A stretch of 64,000 nt of DNA from an uncultured Collinsella sp. (GCA_934630735.1 CAKTWK010000004.1:1-64000), one strand, 5' to 3'; counted from the first letter of the stretch, positions 10,071-20,080 are shown. The notes: generated from the sequence alone by a model not told the origin. Numbers and translations: made by a program.

Positions 10071-11669
10071 TTAGTTCTCCTCTGATCCAGTCGTATCGGC
10101 ATGGTGCTTGGCCATGAACTGCTGCTTGAAGTCACCGATGACGCGCAGGAGCTCAGCCTTGGTGTCATCGTCGATCTTCTTGGCGCGAACCTTGTCGAGC
10201 AGCGAGCCAAAGCCATTGTCCATGTACTCGACGAGCTCGGCACGGAAAGGCAGCACGTCGGCGATCTCAAGGTCATCCAGGAAGCCCTCGTTGCCGGCAA
10301 ACAGCGTAACGATCTGCTCGGAAACCTCGAACGGCTTGTAGCGCGGCTGCTTCAGGAGCTCGGTCATGCGAGCGCCGTGGGTAAGCTGCTTTTGCGTGGC
10401 CTCGTCAAGGTCGGAGCCGAACTGTGTAAAGCCGGCGAGCTCCTGGTACGAAGCGAGGTCCAGGCGAAGGTTGCCGGCAACCTGCTTCATGGCCTTGGTC
10501 TGAGCGTCGCCACCGACGCGGGACACGGAGATGCCCACGTCGACTGCCGGGCGCTGGCCCTGGAAGAAGAGCTCGGACTGCAGGTAGATCTGACCATCGG
10601 TAATGGAAATGACGTTGGTCGGAATGTAGGCCGAGACGTCGCCGTCCTGGGTCTCGATGATCGGAAGAGCCGTCATGGAGCCATAACCGTTCTTCTTGGA
10701 CATCTTGACTGCACGCTCGAGCAGACGAGAGTGCAGGTAGAAGATGTCGCCAGGATAGGCCTCGCGTCCGGGCGGACGATGCAGCGTCAGCGACATCTGA
10801 CGGTAGGCCACAGCCTGCTTGGACAGGTCGTCGTAGATGACGAGCACGTGGCCGCCGGGGTTGGTCTCGCTGGCGGGCTTGCCGTCCTCGCCGTTGTACA
10901 TGAAGAACTCGCCGATAGCGGCACCGGCCATAGGCGCGATGTACTGCATAGGGGCGGAATCGGCAGCGGTTGCCGAAACGATGATGGTGTATTCGAGCGC
11001 ACCGTGCTGAGCGAGGGTCTCGCGGATGTTGGCAACCGTGGAGGCCTTCTGGCCGATGGCGACATAGATGCAGACCATGCCCTTGCCGCGCTGGTTGAGG
11101 ATAGCGTCGATGGCGATGGCGGTCTTACCGGTCTTACGGTCGCCGATGATGAGCTCACGCTGGCCGCGGCCGATAGGCACCATGGAGTCGATAGCGAGCA
11201 GACCGGTCTGAACCGGCTCGCACACCGGGGTACGGTCGATGACGCCGGGGGCCTTGAACTCGATAGGACGACGATGCGTGGCGACAATGTCACCCAAACC
11301 GTCGATAGGCTGGCCGAGTGGATTGACGACGCGGCCGAGCATGGCACGGCTCACGGGAATATCCATAATGCGGCCAGTGGTGCGGCACTCGTCGCCTTCC
11401 TTGATGGAGTCGACGGCACCGAACAGAACGGCGCCGACCTCGTCACGGTCAAGGTTCTGGGCAAGGCCGAAGACGGTCTCACCGGTATCGGAGCTCTTGA
11501 ACTCCAGAAGCTCGCCTGCCATGGCGCTCTTGAGGCCGGAGACGCGCGCGATGCCGTCGCCTACCTCGTCGACCGTTGAAACCTCATGCGTATCGACCGT
11601 CGCGGAGAGGCTCGTGAGCTGCTCCTGCAGTTTCTTGGCGATATCCTGGGCATTGAGGGTTTCGGACAT
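10071..11669 (-). CDS. atpA: ATP synthase F1 alpha subunit
   Basis: A non-catalytic nucleotide-binding subunit of F1. It is 532 aa with the crown domain ([15 protein letters not shown]), Walker A GDRKTGKT, the [20 protein letters not shown] segment and the conserved [10 protein letters not shown] with the arginine finger. The C-terminus is a little longer than average, ending in an acidic tail. The ATG at 11669 overlaps the atpH stop by one base. Nothing unusual. Confidence 0.97.
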   Translation of the reverse strand: MSETLNAQDIAKKLQEQLTSLSATVDTHEVSTVDEVGDGIARVSGLKSAMAGELLEFKSSDTGETVFGLAQNLDRDEVGAVLFGAVDSIKEGDECRTTGRIMDIPVSRAMLGRVVNPLGQPIDGLGDIVATHRRPIEFKAPGVIDRTPVCEPVQTGLLAIDSMVPIGRGQRELIIGDRKTGKTAIAIDAILNQRGKGMVCIYVAIGQKASTVANIRETLAQHGALEYTIIVSATAADSAPMQYIAPMAGAAIGEFFMYNGEDGKPASETNPGGHVLVIYDDLSKQAVAYRQMSLTLHRPPGREAYPGDIFYLHSRLLERAVKMSKKNGYGSMTALPIIETQDGDVSAYIPTNVISITDGQIYLQSELFFQGQRPAVDVGISVSRVGGDAQTKAMKQVAGNLRLDLASYQELAGFTQFGSDLDEATQKQLTHGARMTELLKQPRYKPFEVSEQIVTLFAGNEGFLDDLEIADVLPFRAELVEYMDNGFGSLLDKVRAKKIDDDTKAELLRVIGDFKQQFMAKHHADTTGSEEN

Positions 11670-12145
11670 TAGGCTTCACCTCCGTACGAATTAGCAGAGT
11701 TTGCGAGGGTCTCCTGCGCGATGCGCAGCTGCGTCTTGACGGAAATGTCACGACGCTCGCCGCGGGCCTCAAGCACCAGGCCGCCCACGATAGACGGGTC
11801 GACCTGCTCGATAAGGAATACCTTGCGGCCGAAGTCCTGCTCGCATTTCTTAGTGATGGTTTGACGCAGCTCGTCGTCGAGCGGGATCGCCGTGGTGACG
11901 GTCACGCCCACTACATCCTCGTCTTCCTCGGCAACATACTTAAAGGCAGCTGCCACCTTGGGAAGAAGGTCGAGCTGGTCGCGCTTGGACATGGTGTCGA
12001 GCACGGCGATGATCTCGGGGCTGGCGCTAGCCAGGCGCTCGATCATCTCGAGATCCTCGAACACATGGTTCTCGGCCTTGGCGGATTCCAAAAGGGAACG
12101 CGCGTAGGTCTCGAGCACCTTGTCCTGATAGCGGCTAGTCGGCAT
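11669..12145 (-). CDS. atpH: ATP synthase F1 delta subunit
   Basis: A peripheral-stalk subunit joining F1 to the b subunits. At 158 aa it has the N-terminal YARSLLESA helix and the C-terminal [28 protein letters not shown] delta signature (seen as [11 protein letters not shown]). It overlaps the end of atpF by 11 bases, consistent with translational coupling. It is slightly short for the family (usually ~175-180) but both domains are there. Confidence 0.93.
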   Translation of the reverse strand: MPTSRYQDKVLETYARSLLESAKAENHVFEDLEMIERLASASPEIIAVLDTMSKRDQLDLLPKVAAAFKYVAEEDEDVVGVTVTTAIPLDDELRQTITKKCEQDFGRKVFLIEQVDPSIVGGLVLEARGERRDISVKTQLRIAQETLANSANSYGGEA

Positions 12146-12737
12146 TCAGGCTACCTGCTTCCTGGATGTAGCGCTCGATGAGCTTCTTCTGCTCGCCCTC
12201 GTCCTCGAGTGCCTCGCCCACGATCTTGGTGGCGACGGCAACGGACAGGTCGGCGATGGAGCTCGCGGCACCGGCGTAGATGGACTTGCGCTCGTCCTCG
12301 ACGGTCGTATGGGCCTTGGCGATAATCTCCTCGGCCTCCTTGTGAGCAGCCTCGATGATACGGGCGCGCTCGGACTCGGCGTCCTTACGGGCCTCGAGAA
12401 CGATATCGGCAGCCTGACGGCGAGCGTCGGTGACGATCGAGTCGGACTCAGCGCGCTTGGCGATAGCCTCCTGCTTGGTCTTCTCGGCCTCGTCGAGGCT
12501 CTCCTCGATCTTCTTGCCGCGCTCCTCCATGGTTTTCATGATGCCCGGCAGGGCGACCTTGGCCAGCACGATCCAGATGATTAGGAAGGCGATGAGCGCC
12601 GGGATGAACTCCGCCATCTTAGGGATGAGGATGTCCGCACCGGCAGCGCCGTCCTCGGCGAACGCGGAAACCGGCATGAGCAGCGCGGCCGCGGACGCGG
12701 AGAGTGCGATCGCGCTCTTCTGGGATGAAAGATTCAT
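12135..12737 (-). CDS. atpF: ATP synthase Fo b subunit with signal-peptide-like N-terminus
   Basis: A peripheral-stalk b subunit of 200 aa. A membrane helix (~44-66) is followed by a long charged helix rich in Ala, Glu, Lys and Arg (~70-190) that contacts delta and alpha. The odd part is the first ~28 residues. A basic start, a hydrophobic Ala/Leu run and SAFA-ED look like a cleavable signal peptide ahead of the real membrane anchor, making the protein about 30 residues longer than most bacterial b subunits. There is no better internal ATG with a ribosome site, so the extension is probably real. Confidence 0.93.
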   Translation of the reverse strand: MNLSSQKSAIALSASAAALLMPVSAFAEDGAAGADILIPKMAEFIPALIAFLIIWIVLAKVALPGIMKTMEERGKKIEESLDEAEKTKQEAIAKRAESDSIVTDARRQAADIVLEARKDAESERARIIEAAHKEAEEIIAKAHTTVEDERKSIYAGAASSIADLSVAVATKIVGEALEDEGEQKKLIERYIQEAGSLNAD

Positions 12738-12752
12738 ACTTGACGCTCCGTG

Positions 12753-12947
12753 CTATTTAACGATCAGCGCGACAACGAAGCCGATCAGAGCCAGAGCCTC
12801 GCCGAAGGCGGAGCCCATGATGAAGACGGTGAACACGCGGCCCTGGACCTCAGGCTGACGGGCCATAGCACCCGTAGCACCCAGAGCAGACAGGCCGATA
12901 GCAAGACCAGCGCCGATAACACCGAGACCGTAACCGATAACTCCCAC
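12753..12947 (-). CDS. atpE: ATP synthase Fo c subunit
   Basis: The ring-forming proteolipid. At 64 aa it has two membrane helices joined by the ARQPEVQ polar loop. The ion-binding glutamate is in GEALALIGF. The first helix is Gly/Ala-rich and lacks the glutamine seen in sodium-type c subunits, so proton use is more likely (inference). The start is GTG at 12947 with GGAGG directly upstream. Short for the family (usually 70-85) but complete. Confidence 0.93.
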   Translation of the reverse strand: MGVIGYGLGVIGAGLAIGLSALGATGAMARQPEVQGRVFTVFIMGSAFGEALALIGFVVALIVK

Positions 12948-13070
12948 GATTCCTCCTTTGTCGTGCGTGTCTTATTTCACGCAGGATAACCTTTTTATAA
13001 CTGCCGGGCTCCATGGGTACGGGCACCGGCGGTTTAACGAAATGCCTACCTTTAAGGCGCGAGCGGAAGA

Positions 13071-13874
13071 CTACTCCTCCTCCGCGACCTCCTCTGCCTC
13101 GGAGACATACACGGCGGTAAGGACCGTGAAGACGTAAGCCTGGATGGCGCCGACCACAAGCTCGATCGCATAGATCAGGATGAGGATGGCAAGCCAGGCA
13201 AGCGAAGGCAGGGCGCCGACGGCGTGGGCCGCGGAAACCTGCTGAAGCAGCGGCTGCATGAACATGCTCGCCATGATGGCGAACGAGCCCATGACCACGT
13301 GTCCTGCGAACATGTTGCAGAACAGACGGACGGCAAGCGTGATGAGGCGCAGGAAGGTCGAGAAAAGCTCGACGACCCACACGAGCACGTTCATCGGGAA
13401 GCTCACGCCCTGCGGGGCGAGGCTCTTGATGTAGCCGATCACGCCGTGAGCCTTGCATCCGTAGTAGATAAAGTACACGAAGGCGAAGATGGCGAGCGCG
13501 GCGGTGGAGCCGATTGCGCCGGTGCCGGGCTTCATTCCCGGGATCAGGCCGATCATGTTATTGATCAGGATGAACAGGAAAAGCGAGCACAGGAACGGGA
13601 AGTGCTTCTTCCAGTTCTCACCCACGACGCCCTTGCCGATATCGTTCTCGACGTACTCGATGATGTACTCGAAACCGTTGACGAAGAAGCCCTTGGGAAC
13701 CAGGGTCTGCTTCTTCTTGAACACGGCCAGGACGATCAGGAGCACGATCGTGGAGACGATCAGCCAAAACGAGTACTGCGTGATGCCGCAGCTCAGATCG
13801 CCCACGACGGGGGTGGAGCTGAACTCGCTGACCAGATGATTAATCTCATCAGGCAGCTTTTCAAAAATTTCCAC
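13071..13874 (-). CDS. atpB: ATP synthase Fo a subunit
   Basis: The stator channel subunit of Fo, 267 aa, with five to six membrane helices. The essential arginine is in LRLITLAVRLFCNMFAGH, and the C-terminal helix has AIQAYVFTVLTAVYV. The start is GTG at 13874 behind AAAGG. It follows the small AtpI-like gene by 3 bases. The 123 bases between atpB and atpE hold only a GC-rich hairpin-prone stretch. Confidence 0.95.
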   Translation of the reverse strand: MEIFEKLPDEINHLVSEFSSTPVVGDLSCGITQYSFWLIVSTIVLLIVLAVFKKKQTLVPKGFFVNGFEYIIEYVENDIGKGVVGENWKKHFPFLCSLFLFILINNMIGLIPGMKPGTGAIGSTAALAIFAFVYFIYYGCKAHGVIGYIKSLAPQGVSFPMNVLVWVVELFSTFLRLITLAVRLFCNMFAGHVVMGSFAIMASMFMQPLLQQVSAAHAVGALPSLAWLAILILIYAIELVVGAIQAYVFTVLTAVYVSEAEEVAEEE

Positions 13875-13877
13875 GAC

Positions 13878-14189
13878 TTACCTTTCGACCTCATGAGGAT
13901 CTCGCAGCGCCTTGGCGACACGAACCGTGCAGGCGGCCATAAAGGCCACGAAGCCGATCGCCTCGCCCAGGAGGAACATGCGAAACGCCTCTCCGAACAA
14001 CGCAAACACAACCAAGGTAAAGACGAGCAGGGCGACTGCCGAGACCGCCAGACTCACCATGCCCTTGAGCATGTCCGCATTCTGTTTATCGTCAAGAACC
14101 GGCTTGAGCGTAAAAACAAAGGGAAGGAAGGCAATTGCGCCCGCGATGGCGCCTGCAACGATAGCGAGCAGATCGGCTATCTGAAACAC
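13878..14189 (-). CDS. AtpI-like small membrane protein at the head of the atp operon
   Basis: A protein of about 103 aa with four predicted membrane helices and a charged, conserved-looking C-terminal end (RVAKALRDPHEVER). Its place ahead of atpB and its size match the AtpI position, a factor linked to c-ring assembly or Mg transport in other bacteria, but sequence similarity to AtpI cannot be shown here. I chose GTG at 14189 (GAGGAAG upstream). A TTG at 14264 would lie upstream of the likely -10 at 14256-14251, so it cannot be transcribed from that promoter. Confidence 0.6.
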   Translation of the reverse strand: MFQIADLLAIVAGAIAGAIAFLPFVFTLKPVLDDKQNADMLKGMVSLAVSAVALLVFTLVVFALFGEAFRMFLLGEAIGFVAFMAACTVRVAKALRDPHEVER

Positions 14190-14250
14190 TGGCTTCCTCG
14201 CTTTCCTTTTTAACGCCTCACAGCACAGTCCCAGCCAAACATTGGTGACT

Positions 14251-14278
14251 ATTGTACGAGCCAATCGCTAAAGTACAA
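14251..14278 (-). promoter_or_regulatory. candidate promoter of the atp operon
   Basis: On the minus strand TTGTAC (14278-14273), 16 bases, then TACAAT (14256-14251; five of six to consensus). It lies 62 bases before the chosen AtpI-like start. The -35 is weak. Confidence 0.45.
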
Positions 14279-14469
14279 CCGTAAAACAAACGGTTAATAC
14301 GCACCTGTACGTTTTCTTAAGGCCTTCTTTATGCCGCAGGTACGGTAATACGTTTTTTCGAACCCCTCAGCGCAAAACGTCCGTTAACAGAAGTGCGCGT
14401 GGACGACTTTTGCTCGCCCGCGCGCACCATTTCTTCGTATTTTCGACGTTAGCCGGTATGGCCCAGAGA

Positions 14470-15117
14470 TTACAGCGTGCCGTAGATGCGGTCGCCGGCG
14501 TCGCCCAGGCCGGGAACGATGTAGGCGGCCTCGTTGAGATGGTCGTCGATGGCGCACGTATAAATATGTACGTCGGGGTCCTTTTCGGTCAGCGACTTGA
14601 GACCCTCGGGGGCCGCAACGATGCACAGCATGCGGATGTCCTTGACACCGCGCTCGCGCAGGTAGCTGATGGCCATCTCGGCCGAACCGCCCGTGGCGAG
14701 CATGGGGTCGACGACCAGGCAGATGCGCTGGTCGATATCCTTGGGCATCTTGCAGTAATACTCATGCGGCTCGTGGGTAACCTCGTCGCGCTCCATGCCG
14801 ATATGGCCCACGCGAGCGGAGGGCACCAGGTCGAGGATACCGTCGACCATACCAAGGCCTGCACGCAGAATGGGAACGACGGCGAGCTTCTTGCCGGCGA
14901 GCTGCTTAAACGTTGCGGTGGTGATGGGGGTCTCGACCTCGACGTCTTCCATGGGCAGGTCGCGCATGGCCTCGTAGCCGTCAAAAAGCGCGAGCTCGCG
15001 CACGAGCTGGCGGAACTGGTTGGTGCCGGTGCTCTTGTCGCGCAAGATCGACAGCTTGTGCTGGACGAGCGGGTGATCGACAAGGGTCACACGGGACGTA
15101 TCGTAGGTGACGGTCAT
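14470..15117 (-). CDS. upp: uracil phosphoribosyltransferase
   Basis: A pyrimidine salvage enzyme: uracil + PRPP gives UMP. It is 215 aa, with [13 protein letters not shown] and the PRPP loop [10 protein letters not shown], and a C-terminal uracil-binding [12 protein letters not shown]. The ATG at 15117 has GGGG about 10 bases upstream; the longer reading back to 15237 runs through non-conserved intergenic sequence. It sits just upstream of the atp operon, the same order as in Bacillus and many other Gram-positive genomes. Confidence 0.95.
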   Translation of the reverse strand: MTVTYDTSRVTLVDHPLVQHKLSILRDKSTGTNQFRQLVRELALFDGYEAMRDLPMEDVEVETPITTATFKQLAGKKLAVVPILRAGLGMVDGILDLVPSARVGHIGMERDEVTHEPHEYYCKMPKDIDQRICLVVDPMLATGGSAEMAISYLRERGVKDIRMLCIVAAPEGLKSLTEKDPDVHIYTCAIDDHLNEAAYIVPGLGDAGDRIYGTL

Positions 15118-15239
15118 GGGTTGAAGCCCCTTTCGTTGCGGCCGGAAGATGGCCTTGCTGACAAGGCGCATGGCGATGTTGTTGCCGCGCGCCGTGCATA
15201 AGTTTAACGGTTTGTTGTATCGAGTGCCCCGTCGCAACC

Positions 15240-16781
15240 CTACTGAACGGTGCTGAGCGAACGCTTGACGGCATCACGCCAACCAGCGAGGTTGCTCTCA
15301 CGGCGCTCGGCGGACATATGAGGATGGAAGATTTTGACGATCTGAGCGTTTTGCTCCAGCTCCTCCAAATCCTCCCAGTAGCCGACGGCAAGGCCCGCCA
15401 AGTACGCGGCGCCAATCGCCGTGGTCTCCACCGTCTCGCACTGCAGCACGGGCATATCCAGCAGATCGGCCTGGAATTGCATGATGAACTCGTTGCGCGA
15501 GGCACCGCCATCGACGGACAGGCGCTCAATCGAAAGTCCCACGTCCTGCTCCATGGCGCGCAGCACGTCATAACTCTGATAGGCCATGGACTCGCAGGCC
15601 GCACGCACAATGGTCGCGCGACTCGAGGCACCGGTCAGGCCGCACACGATACCGCGAGCATGCGGGTCCCACCAGGGAGCGCCCAGGCCTGCGAAGGCGG
15701 GGACGAAGTAGCAGCCCTCGTTGTCGTTGATCGAAGCGGCGAGTTGCGCGGACTCGCTCACGCTCGAGATGATGCCCATGTTGTTGCGCAGCCAGTTCAT
15801 GGTGGAGCCTGCGGCAAAGATAGAACCCTCGAGCGCATAGCTGATCTTGCCGTCCGCGGCGATACCGATCGTGGAGACCAGACCGTTCTTGGATTCGACG
15901 ATCTCGTCGCCGGTGTTCATGAGCATAAAGCAACCCGTGCCATAGGTGTTTTTGGTCTGGCCGGGATGGAAGCAGCAGTGGCCGAATAGCGACGCCTGCT
16001 GGTCGCCCGCCACGCCCATGATGGGTGGCATGTTGGTCATGATGTCGCTCGCAACGCGGCCGTAATCGCCCGAGCTCCAACGAACCTCGGGCATCATGGA
16101 ACGCGGGACGTCGAAAAGCGCCAGCAGATCGTCGTCCCAATCGAGCGCATGGATATTAAAGAGCGCGGTGCGGCTGGCATTGGTGTAGTCGGTAGCAAAG
16201 ACCTGACCGCCGGTGAGATTGTAGATGAGCCACGTGTCGATGGTGCCGAACATAAGGTCGCCCGCCGCGGCGCTCTCGCGCGCGCCGTCGACGTTATCGA
16301 GAATCCACTGCACCTTGGAGGCCGAGAAATACGGGTCGAGCGTAAGCCCCGTGCGGGAGCGCACCAGCTCTTCTGCGCCCTGCTCGACCAGCTCGTCGAT
16401 CAGAGGTGCGGTGCGACGGCATTGCCACACGATGGCGTTATAGATGGGTTGGCCGCTTATGCGGTCCCACACCACCGTGGTCTCGCGCTGGTTGGAGATA
16501 CCGATGGCGGCAATGCGGTCAGAATGGATGCCGCTCTTAAACTGGACCTCCATCATGACCGCGATCTGGCTGGCAAGCACCGCCATGGGGTCTTGCTCCA
16601 CCCAGCCAGGGCGCGGGAAGCTGGTTTTGACGCTGCGACGTGCCTGCGCGACGATGCATCCGTACTCGTCGACGATGGTCGCAAGTACCGAGGTGGTGCC
16701 GCAGTCGAGTGCCATGATGTAGGAACCGCCAAAGTTAAACGAGGCATCTTCCATGCCCAGGCTGCCCAGATTCAACGACAT
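15240..16781 (-). CDS. glpK: glycerol kinase
   Basis: A FGGY-family kinase making glycerol-3-phosphate from glycerol and ATP. It is 513 aa. The ATP-site DCGTTS opening, [11 protein letters not shown], the glycerol-contacting GWVEQDP and the Gly-rich [12 protein letters not shown] near the C-terminus are all present. Compared with typical GlpK the N-terminus has an extra ~20 residues before [10 protein letters not shown]. It is 13 bases downstream of the tsaC-type gene, so likely co-transcribed with it. No glpF or glpD is next to it. Confidence 0.93.
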   Translation of the reverse strand: MSLNLGSLGMEDASFNFGGSYIMALDCGTTSVLATIVDEYGCIVAQARRSVKTSFPRPGWVEQDPMAVLASQIAVMMEVQFKSGIHSDRIAAIGISNQRETTVVWDRISGQPIYNAIVWQCRRTAPLIDELVEQGAEELVRSRTGLTLDPYFSASKVQWILDNVDGARESAAAGDLMFGTIDTWLIYNLTGGQVFATDYTNASRTALFNIHALDWDDDLLALFDVPRSMMPEVRWSSGDYGRVASDIMTNMPPIMGVAGDQQASLFGHCCFHPGQTKNTYGTGCFMLMNTGDEIVESKNGLVSTIGIAADGKISYALEGSIFAAGSTMNWLRNNMGIISSVSESAQLAASINDNEGCYFVPAFAGLGAPWWDPHARGIVCGLTGASSRATIVRAACESMAYQSYDVLRAMEQDVGLSIERLSVDGGASRNEFIMQFQADLLDMPVLQCETVETTAIGAAYLAGLAVGYWEDLEELEQNAQIVKIFHPHMSAERRESNLAGWRDAVKRSLSTVQ

Positions 16782-16794
16782 CGCTTACACCTTT

Positions 16795-17538
16795 CTATTG
16801 CATCGGGTCGGACAGGACCCGCTCGATCTCTGATGCGGGAAGTGCGCCTCGGCGCAGGATCTGGAGCCCGCCGTGCTGGAACGACACAATGGTCGAGGCG
16901 TCGCGACACGGGGTCTCACCGGCGTCGACGGCAACATCGACCCCCTCCAGGATGCGACCCTCGACGGCGGCAAAGCTTGCCGGCGAGGGCGCCCCATGTG
17001 TATTGGCGCTCGTGCAGGCAAGGGGACTGCCGCAGGCGCGGATGAGCGCTTGGACCACGGGAGAGGCCGAAGCGCGCAGGGCCACGGTGTCGTCGGCAGC
17101 GCGCATAAAGGTCGGCACGCAGGGGGCTGCCTTAATCACGATAGTCAGGGCTCCCGGCCAGCATCGTCGCGCGAGTACGCGGGCATCTTCCGGGATATCC
17201 ACGCCATAGCGGTCGAGTGCTTCGACGCCATCGACCAGCCAAGCGACGGTTTGCGTGAGTTCACGTTGCTTGAGAGTGAAGATACGGCGATAGCCGGTGC
17301 CGAGCGCAGGGACTGCGGCGCCGTTAACGGCAGCCTGCGGATCGCGCGGCCACGATGGGAATTCGCTTGTATCTTGGGGCACAGCGTCCGAGAAGGCGTT
17401 AACCGCTACGGCGACACCGTAGACCGTCTCGGTCGGGATCAGCGCCAAGCCGCCACAGCCGAGTACCTCGGCCGTACGCTCAACGGCGAGCCGATGCGGC
17501 TCGCGCGCTCCCTCGTATACCCGATAGACCGTCTGCAT
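16795..17538 (-). CDS. L-threonylcarbamoyladenylate synthase (TsaC/Sua5-YrdC family)
   Basis: It makes threonylcarbamoyl-AMP from threonine, bicarbonate and ATP for the t6A modification of ANN-decoding tRNAs. It is 247 aa, with the YrdC signatures IPTETVYGVAV, FTLKQRE, WPGALTIV, VALRASASP and the SAN motif CTSANTHG. There is an extra segment of about 35 residues (~44-80, Pro/Ala-rich) between the first strand and the K-x-R motif that most homologues lack. Its place near prfA and prmC is the classical conserved neighbourhood. Confidence 0.9.
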   Translation of the reverse strand: MQTVYRVYEGAREPHRLAVERTAEVLGCGGLALIPTETVYGVAVAVNAFSDAVPQDTSEFPSWPRDPQAAVNGAAVPALGTGYRRIFTLKQRELTQTVAWLVDGVEALDRYGVDIPEDARVLARRCWPGALTIVIKAAPCVPTFMRAADDTVALRASASPVVQALIRACGSPLACTSANTHGAPSPASFAAVEGRILEGVDVAVDAGETPCRDASTIVSFQHGGLQILRRGALPASEIERVLSDPMQ

Positions 17539-17686
17539 GTGTATGCCAGCCCCTTACGCTCTGGTGCAAGTTTGTTTACTGTGGGGCATTCTCGCACGAA
17601 ACGTTCAATCTATTTGCCCAGAGCGCATGTTGGTTTGGTGAGCGGCTCTAGTAGTCGGTGAAAGTGAGGGGGTTAATTTAAGATTA

Positions 17687-17989
17687 TTAGCGCGCAAGCG
17701 TAACGGTACGATCGGGAAACTCGATGCTTGCAACCAGTTTTCCGCCGAGGCTCTCTGCGTACCTGCTCAGCGTGTCGAGCCTCATCGACCCCAACTCCCC
17801 GCGCTCGAGCTCGGATACACGTTTTTGAGAAACGCCCATCGACTGGGCGACCGACGCCTGTGTTAGATCTTTTAGCCTGCGAATCTCAGCAAGCTTATAG
17901 GCTTCGATACGATCGCGAGTCCTCTCCTGCTCGGCGGTAATGGATTCGCGCGTTATCCCGCGAGATTCCATATACTCATGCAGTTCCAT
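17687..17989 (-). CDS. HigA-like XRE antitoxin
   Basis: A 100-aa DNA-binding protein with a Cro/C1-type helix-turn-helix (LKDLTQASVAQSMGVSQKRV, then SELERGE). It overlaps the toxin gene upstream by 14 bases, toxin first, which is the HigB-HigA order. Expected to neutralise the toxin and repress the shared promoter. Lower GC than the flanking housekeeping genes suggests recent arrival. Confidence 0.85.
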   Translation of the reverse strand: MELHEYMESRGITRESITAEQERTRDRIEAYKLAEIRRLKDLTQASVAQSMGVSQKRVSELERGELGSMRLDTLSRYAESLGGKLVASIEFPDRTVTLAR

Positions 17990-18371
17990 CTCGATCGAGC
18001 CTCCTTACGTGGCGACGGTATAGTTGCTCGGCCTTTGGAATGTTGATCGCATACCAGCCGTTCCATTTTGCCCTTGACGATCCCGCTCGCGACTTATCAC
18101 CCGCCAATAGCAATACCGCCTGGCGCTTGGGGTCAAAGGCGAAGAGGATGCGAATCACCTGCCCACCACACGAAGTCACTCTCAGCTCCTTTAAATGATG
18201 AAGCTTCGAGCCCTTAACGCGATCAACCAGTGGACGACCAAGGCTGGGACCTTCCTTCTCGAGCACCAAAAGGTCTGCATAAATCTGCTTCAGCGTAGCT
18301 TCATCCTGCTCATCAAGCCAAGGTTCAATGTAATCAAGCACAATACGGTACCGATGCAGCTGATTCGACAT
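17976..18371 (-). CDS. HigB-like RelE-superfamily toxin
   Basis: A 131-aa basic protein with the Gp49/HigB pattern LKELRV...QVIRILFAFDPKRQ followed by AVLLLAGDK. Proteins of this family cleave mRNA at the ribosome. The first gene of a two-gene module with the XRE antitoxin, inserted between prmC and the tsaC-type gene. Promoter proposed at 18386-18413; ribosome site GGAGGAAGGT right before ATG. Confidence 0.85.
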   Translation of the reverse strand: MSNQLHRYRIVLDYIEPWLDEQDEATLKQIYADLLVLEKEGPSLGRPLVDRVKGSKLHHLKELRVTSCGGQVIRILFAFDPKRQAVLLLAGDKSRAGSSRAKWNGWYAINIPKAEQLYRRHVRRLDRDGTA

Positions 18372-18385
18372 ACCTTCCTCCTTCT

Positions 18386-18413
18386 ATAGTAGAAGTTTTA
18401 CGGTATATTGCAA
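18386..18413 (-). promoter_or_regulatory. candidate promoter of the higBA module
   Basis: On the minus strand TTGCAA, 16 bases, TACTAT, ending about 15 bases before the toxin start. It lies in a locally AT-rich stretch. Confidence 0.45.
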
Positions 18414-18446
18414 GAGCAAACTTGAGCAAATGTCTATTAGTTCAGC

Positions 18447-19688
18447 TTAAATACGCTGCTTGGGCTCGGTGACGATGGCTCGGACGATGCGGGGGCGATC
18501 GGTGAGGTCGTGGACGATGCGCACGTCCGACAGACCCGCTTGACGGCAGAGCTCGGCCGCAGCGTCGAGCGCGCCCTCGTAGAGCTCGCAGGCAAAGAGG
18601 CCGCCGGCGCGCAACATGTAGGGCGCCGCGTTGAGCAGGCGGCGGAAGATATCGAGGCCGTCGGCACCGCCCTCGAGCGCCAGATCGGGCTCAAAGTCCT
18701 TGACCTCGTGCGGCAGCGAGCGCATGACATCGGTCGGAATGTAAGGCGGGTTGGAGACGAGCACGTCAAAGGTGCCCCACTCGTCGTGGGGAATGGAGCT
18801 CACCAGGTTGGTGAGGCTGAAGGCGACCTCATCGGACGTGAGCCCGAGCGCGTCGCGGTTTTTGGTGGCCAGGTCGATGGCGCGCGGCTCGATATCGGTA
18901 GCAGTGCAGGTGACGTGGCCGCGACGCTCCCAGGCAAGCGAGAGCGAGATGCAGCCCGTGCCGCAGCCGACCTCGAGAACGCGGGCGATACGGGGCTCGA
19001 CTGGAGCGGACGAGGCGGCATCCTGCGCTAGGGCAGCCTCCTGGTCGGCACCTTCGATGGCGATGCCGTATTCGTCGAGCTCGGACTCGGCGGCTTCGGC
19101 TTCTGCTGCCTGCGTGGCGGCTTCCTCGGCCTCGCGGTCGGCCAGTTCCTCGGCATAGGCACGGCTGCCCAGTACGTCGCTGCCTAGCGCCGCCTCATCG
19201 GCAGCTGTGAGGTTAGCAGCACGGCGCTCGGCCGTCGCTCGCTCGTCGGCCAATGCGGCTTCGGCTTTGCGCGCTTGCTCGACTTCATCGTTCCAGGGCA
19301 GCTCAACGCGCTGACGGGCGGCAGCCTCGGGGCTCAGCACCTCGGCATCCAGATAATTGAGGACTTCCTCGACGAGCATCTCGGTCTCGGGACGCGGAAT
19401 GAGCACACCAGGTGCGCACGCGACGTCGATCATGCGGAACTGCGTGCTGCCGGTGATGTACTGCAGCGGCTCGCCCTTAGCGCGACGGACGACCGCTGCG
19501 TGCATGGTCTCGAGCTGAGCTGCATCGAGCGTCTCGTCCATGCGCATATATAAGTCGATGCGCGCCAGACCCGTTGCTGCGCACAGCAGCCACTCGGCAG
19601 AAAGACGGGGATGCTCCTCACCGCGCTCGGCCAGGTACTCCTTGGTCCACTCGAGACAACGCTTGATGGTCCAGATCTCGTTTGCCAT
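18447..19688 (-). CDS. prmC: release-factor glutamine N5-methyltransferase with Ala/Glu-rich insertion
   Basis: It methylates the glutamine of the GGQ motif of peptide release factors. The N-terminal recognition helices, LQYITGSTQF, the RPETE motif (99-103), the SAM loop LEVGCGTGCISL (~238-249) and the catalytic NPPY (313-316) are all present. At 413 aa it is about 120 longer than usual. Residues ~115-232 are an Ala/Glu-rich, probably helical or disordered insert placed exactly between the RPETE helix and the SAM domain. Start ATG 19688; codons further up to 19763 are outside homology. prfA, its substrate gene, lies upstream after a 748-base gap. Confidence 0.9.
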   Translation of the reverse strand: MANEIWTIKRCLEWTKEYLAERGEEHPRLSAEWLLCAATGLARIDLYMRMDETLDAAQLETMHAAVVRRAKGEPLQYITGSTQFRMIDVACAPGVLIPRPETEMLVEEVLNYLDAEVLSPEAAARQRVELPWNDEVEQARKAEAALADERATAERRAANLTAADEAALGSDVLGSRAYAEELADREAEEAATQAAEAEAAESELDEYGIAIEGADQEAALAQDAASSAPVEPRIARVLEVGCGTGCISLSLAWERRGHVTCTATDIEPRAIDLATKNRDALGLTSDEVAFSLTNLVSSIPHDEWGTFDVLVSNPPYIPTDVMRSLPHEVKDFEPDLALEGGADGLDIFRRLLNAAPYMLRAGGLFACELYEGALDAAAELCRQAGLSDVRIVHDLTDRPRIVRAIVTEPKQRI

Positions 19689-20080
19689 GGGGTCCTCCCC
19701 TCTTATGCGCCGGGCGGCGCGCGAATGTCGGAGCAGATTGTACGCGAGGGCGACGCACGACAAGGGACGATTGAAGGCGATTATCGAGAATCAGCCCAGA
19801 TTTTTGCTTGGAGCCCACCTGAAGTGTTCATTCGTCGACGTCTAAATCTGCATCCGTCAAGCTTTTGGCAAGGTTGCCCAAAACTGACCAATATCTAACC
19901 AAGAACTTGCCAAATCACTTGACGCGCGACGCACCAAAAAGGACCCCGCGACTTCTTGGACGTTTTTTCGAGCAATATTTTCAATTGCAGATGAACGCCG
20001 TTGATTGCTTTGAGCAGGTAGATGGCTTAACAGCCACTGAAACCAATCGAATAACACCTCAACGCAATATACCCAACCTA
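19689..20080. other. intergenic stretch without a recognised gene
   Basis: Between prmC and the repeat cluster at 20081 onward I see no coding signal, tRNA or riboswitch. It is less GC-rich than the flanking genes. Together with 20081-20436 it makes a 748-base gap between two genes that are usually adjacent. Confidence 0.5.
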
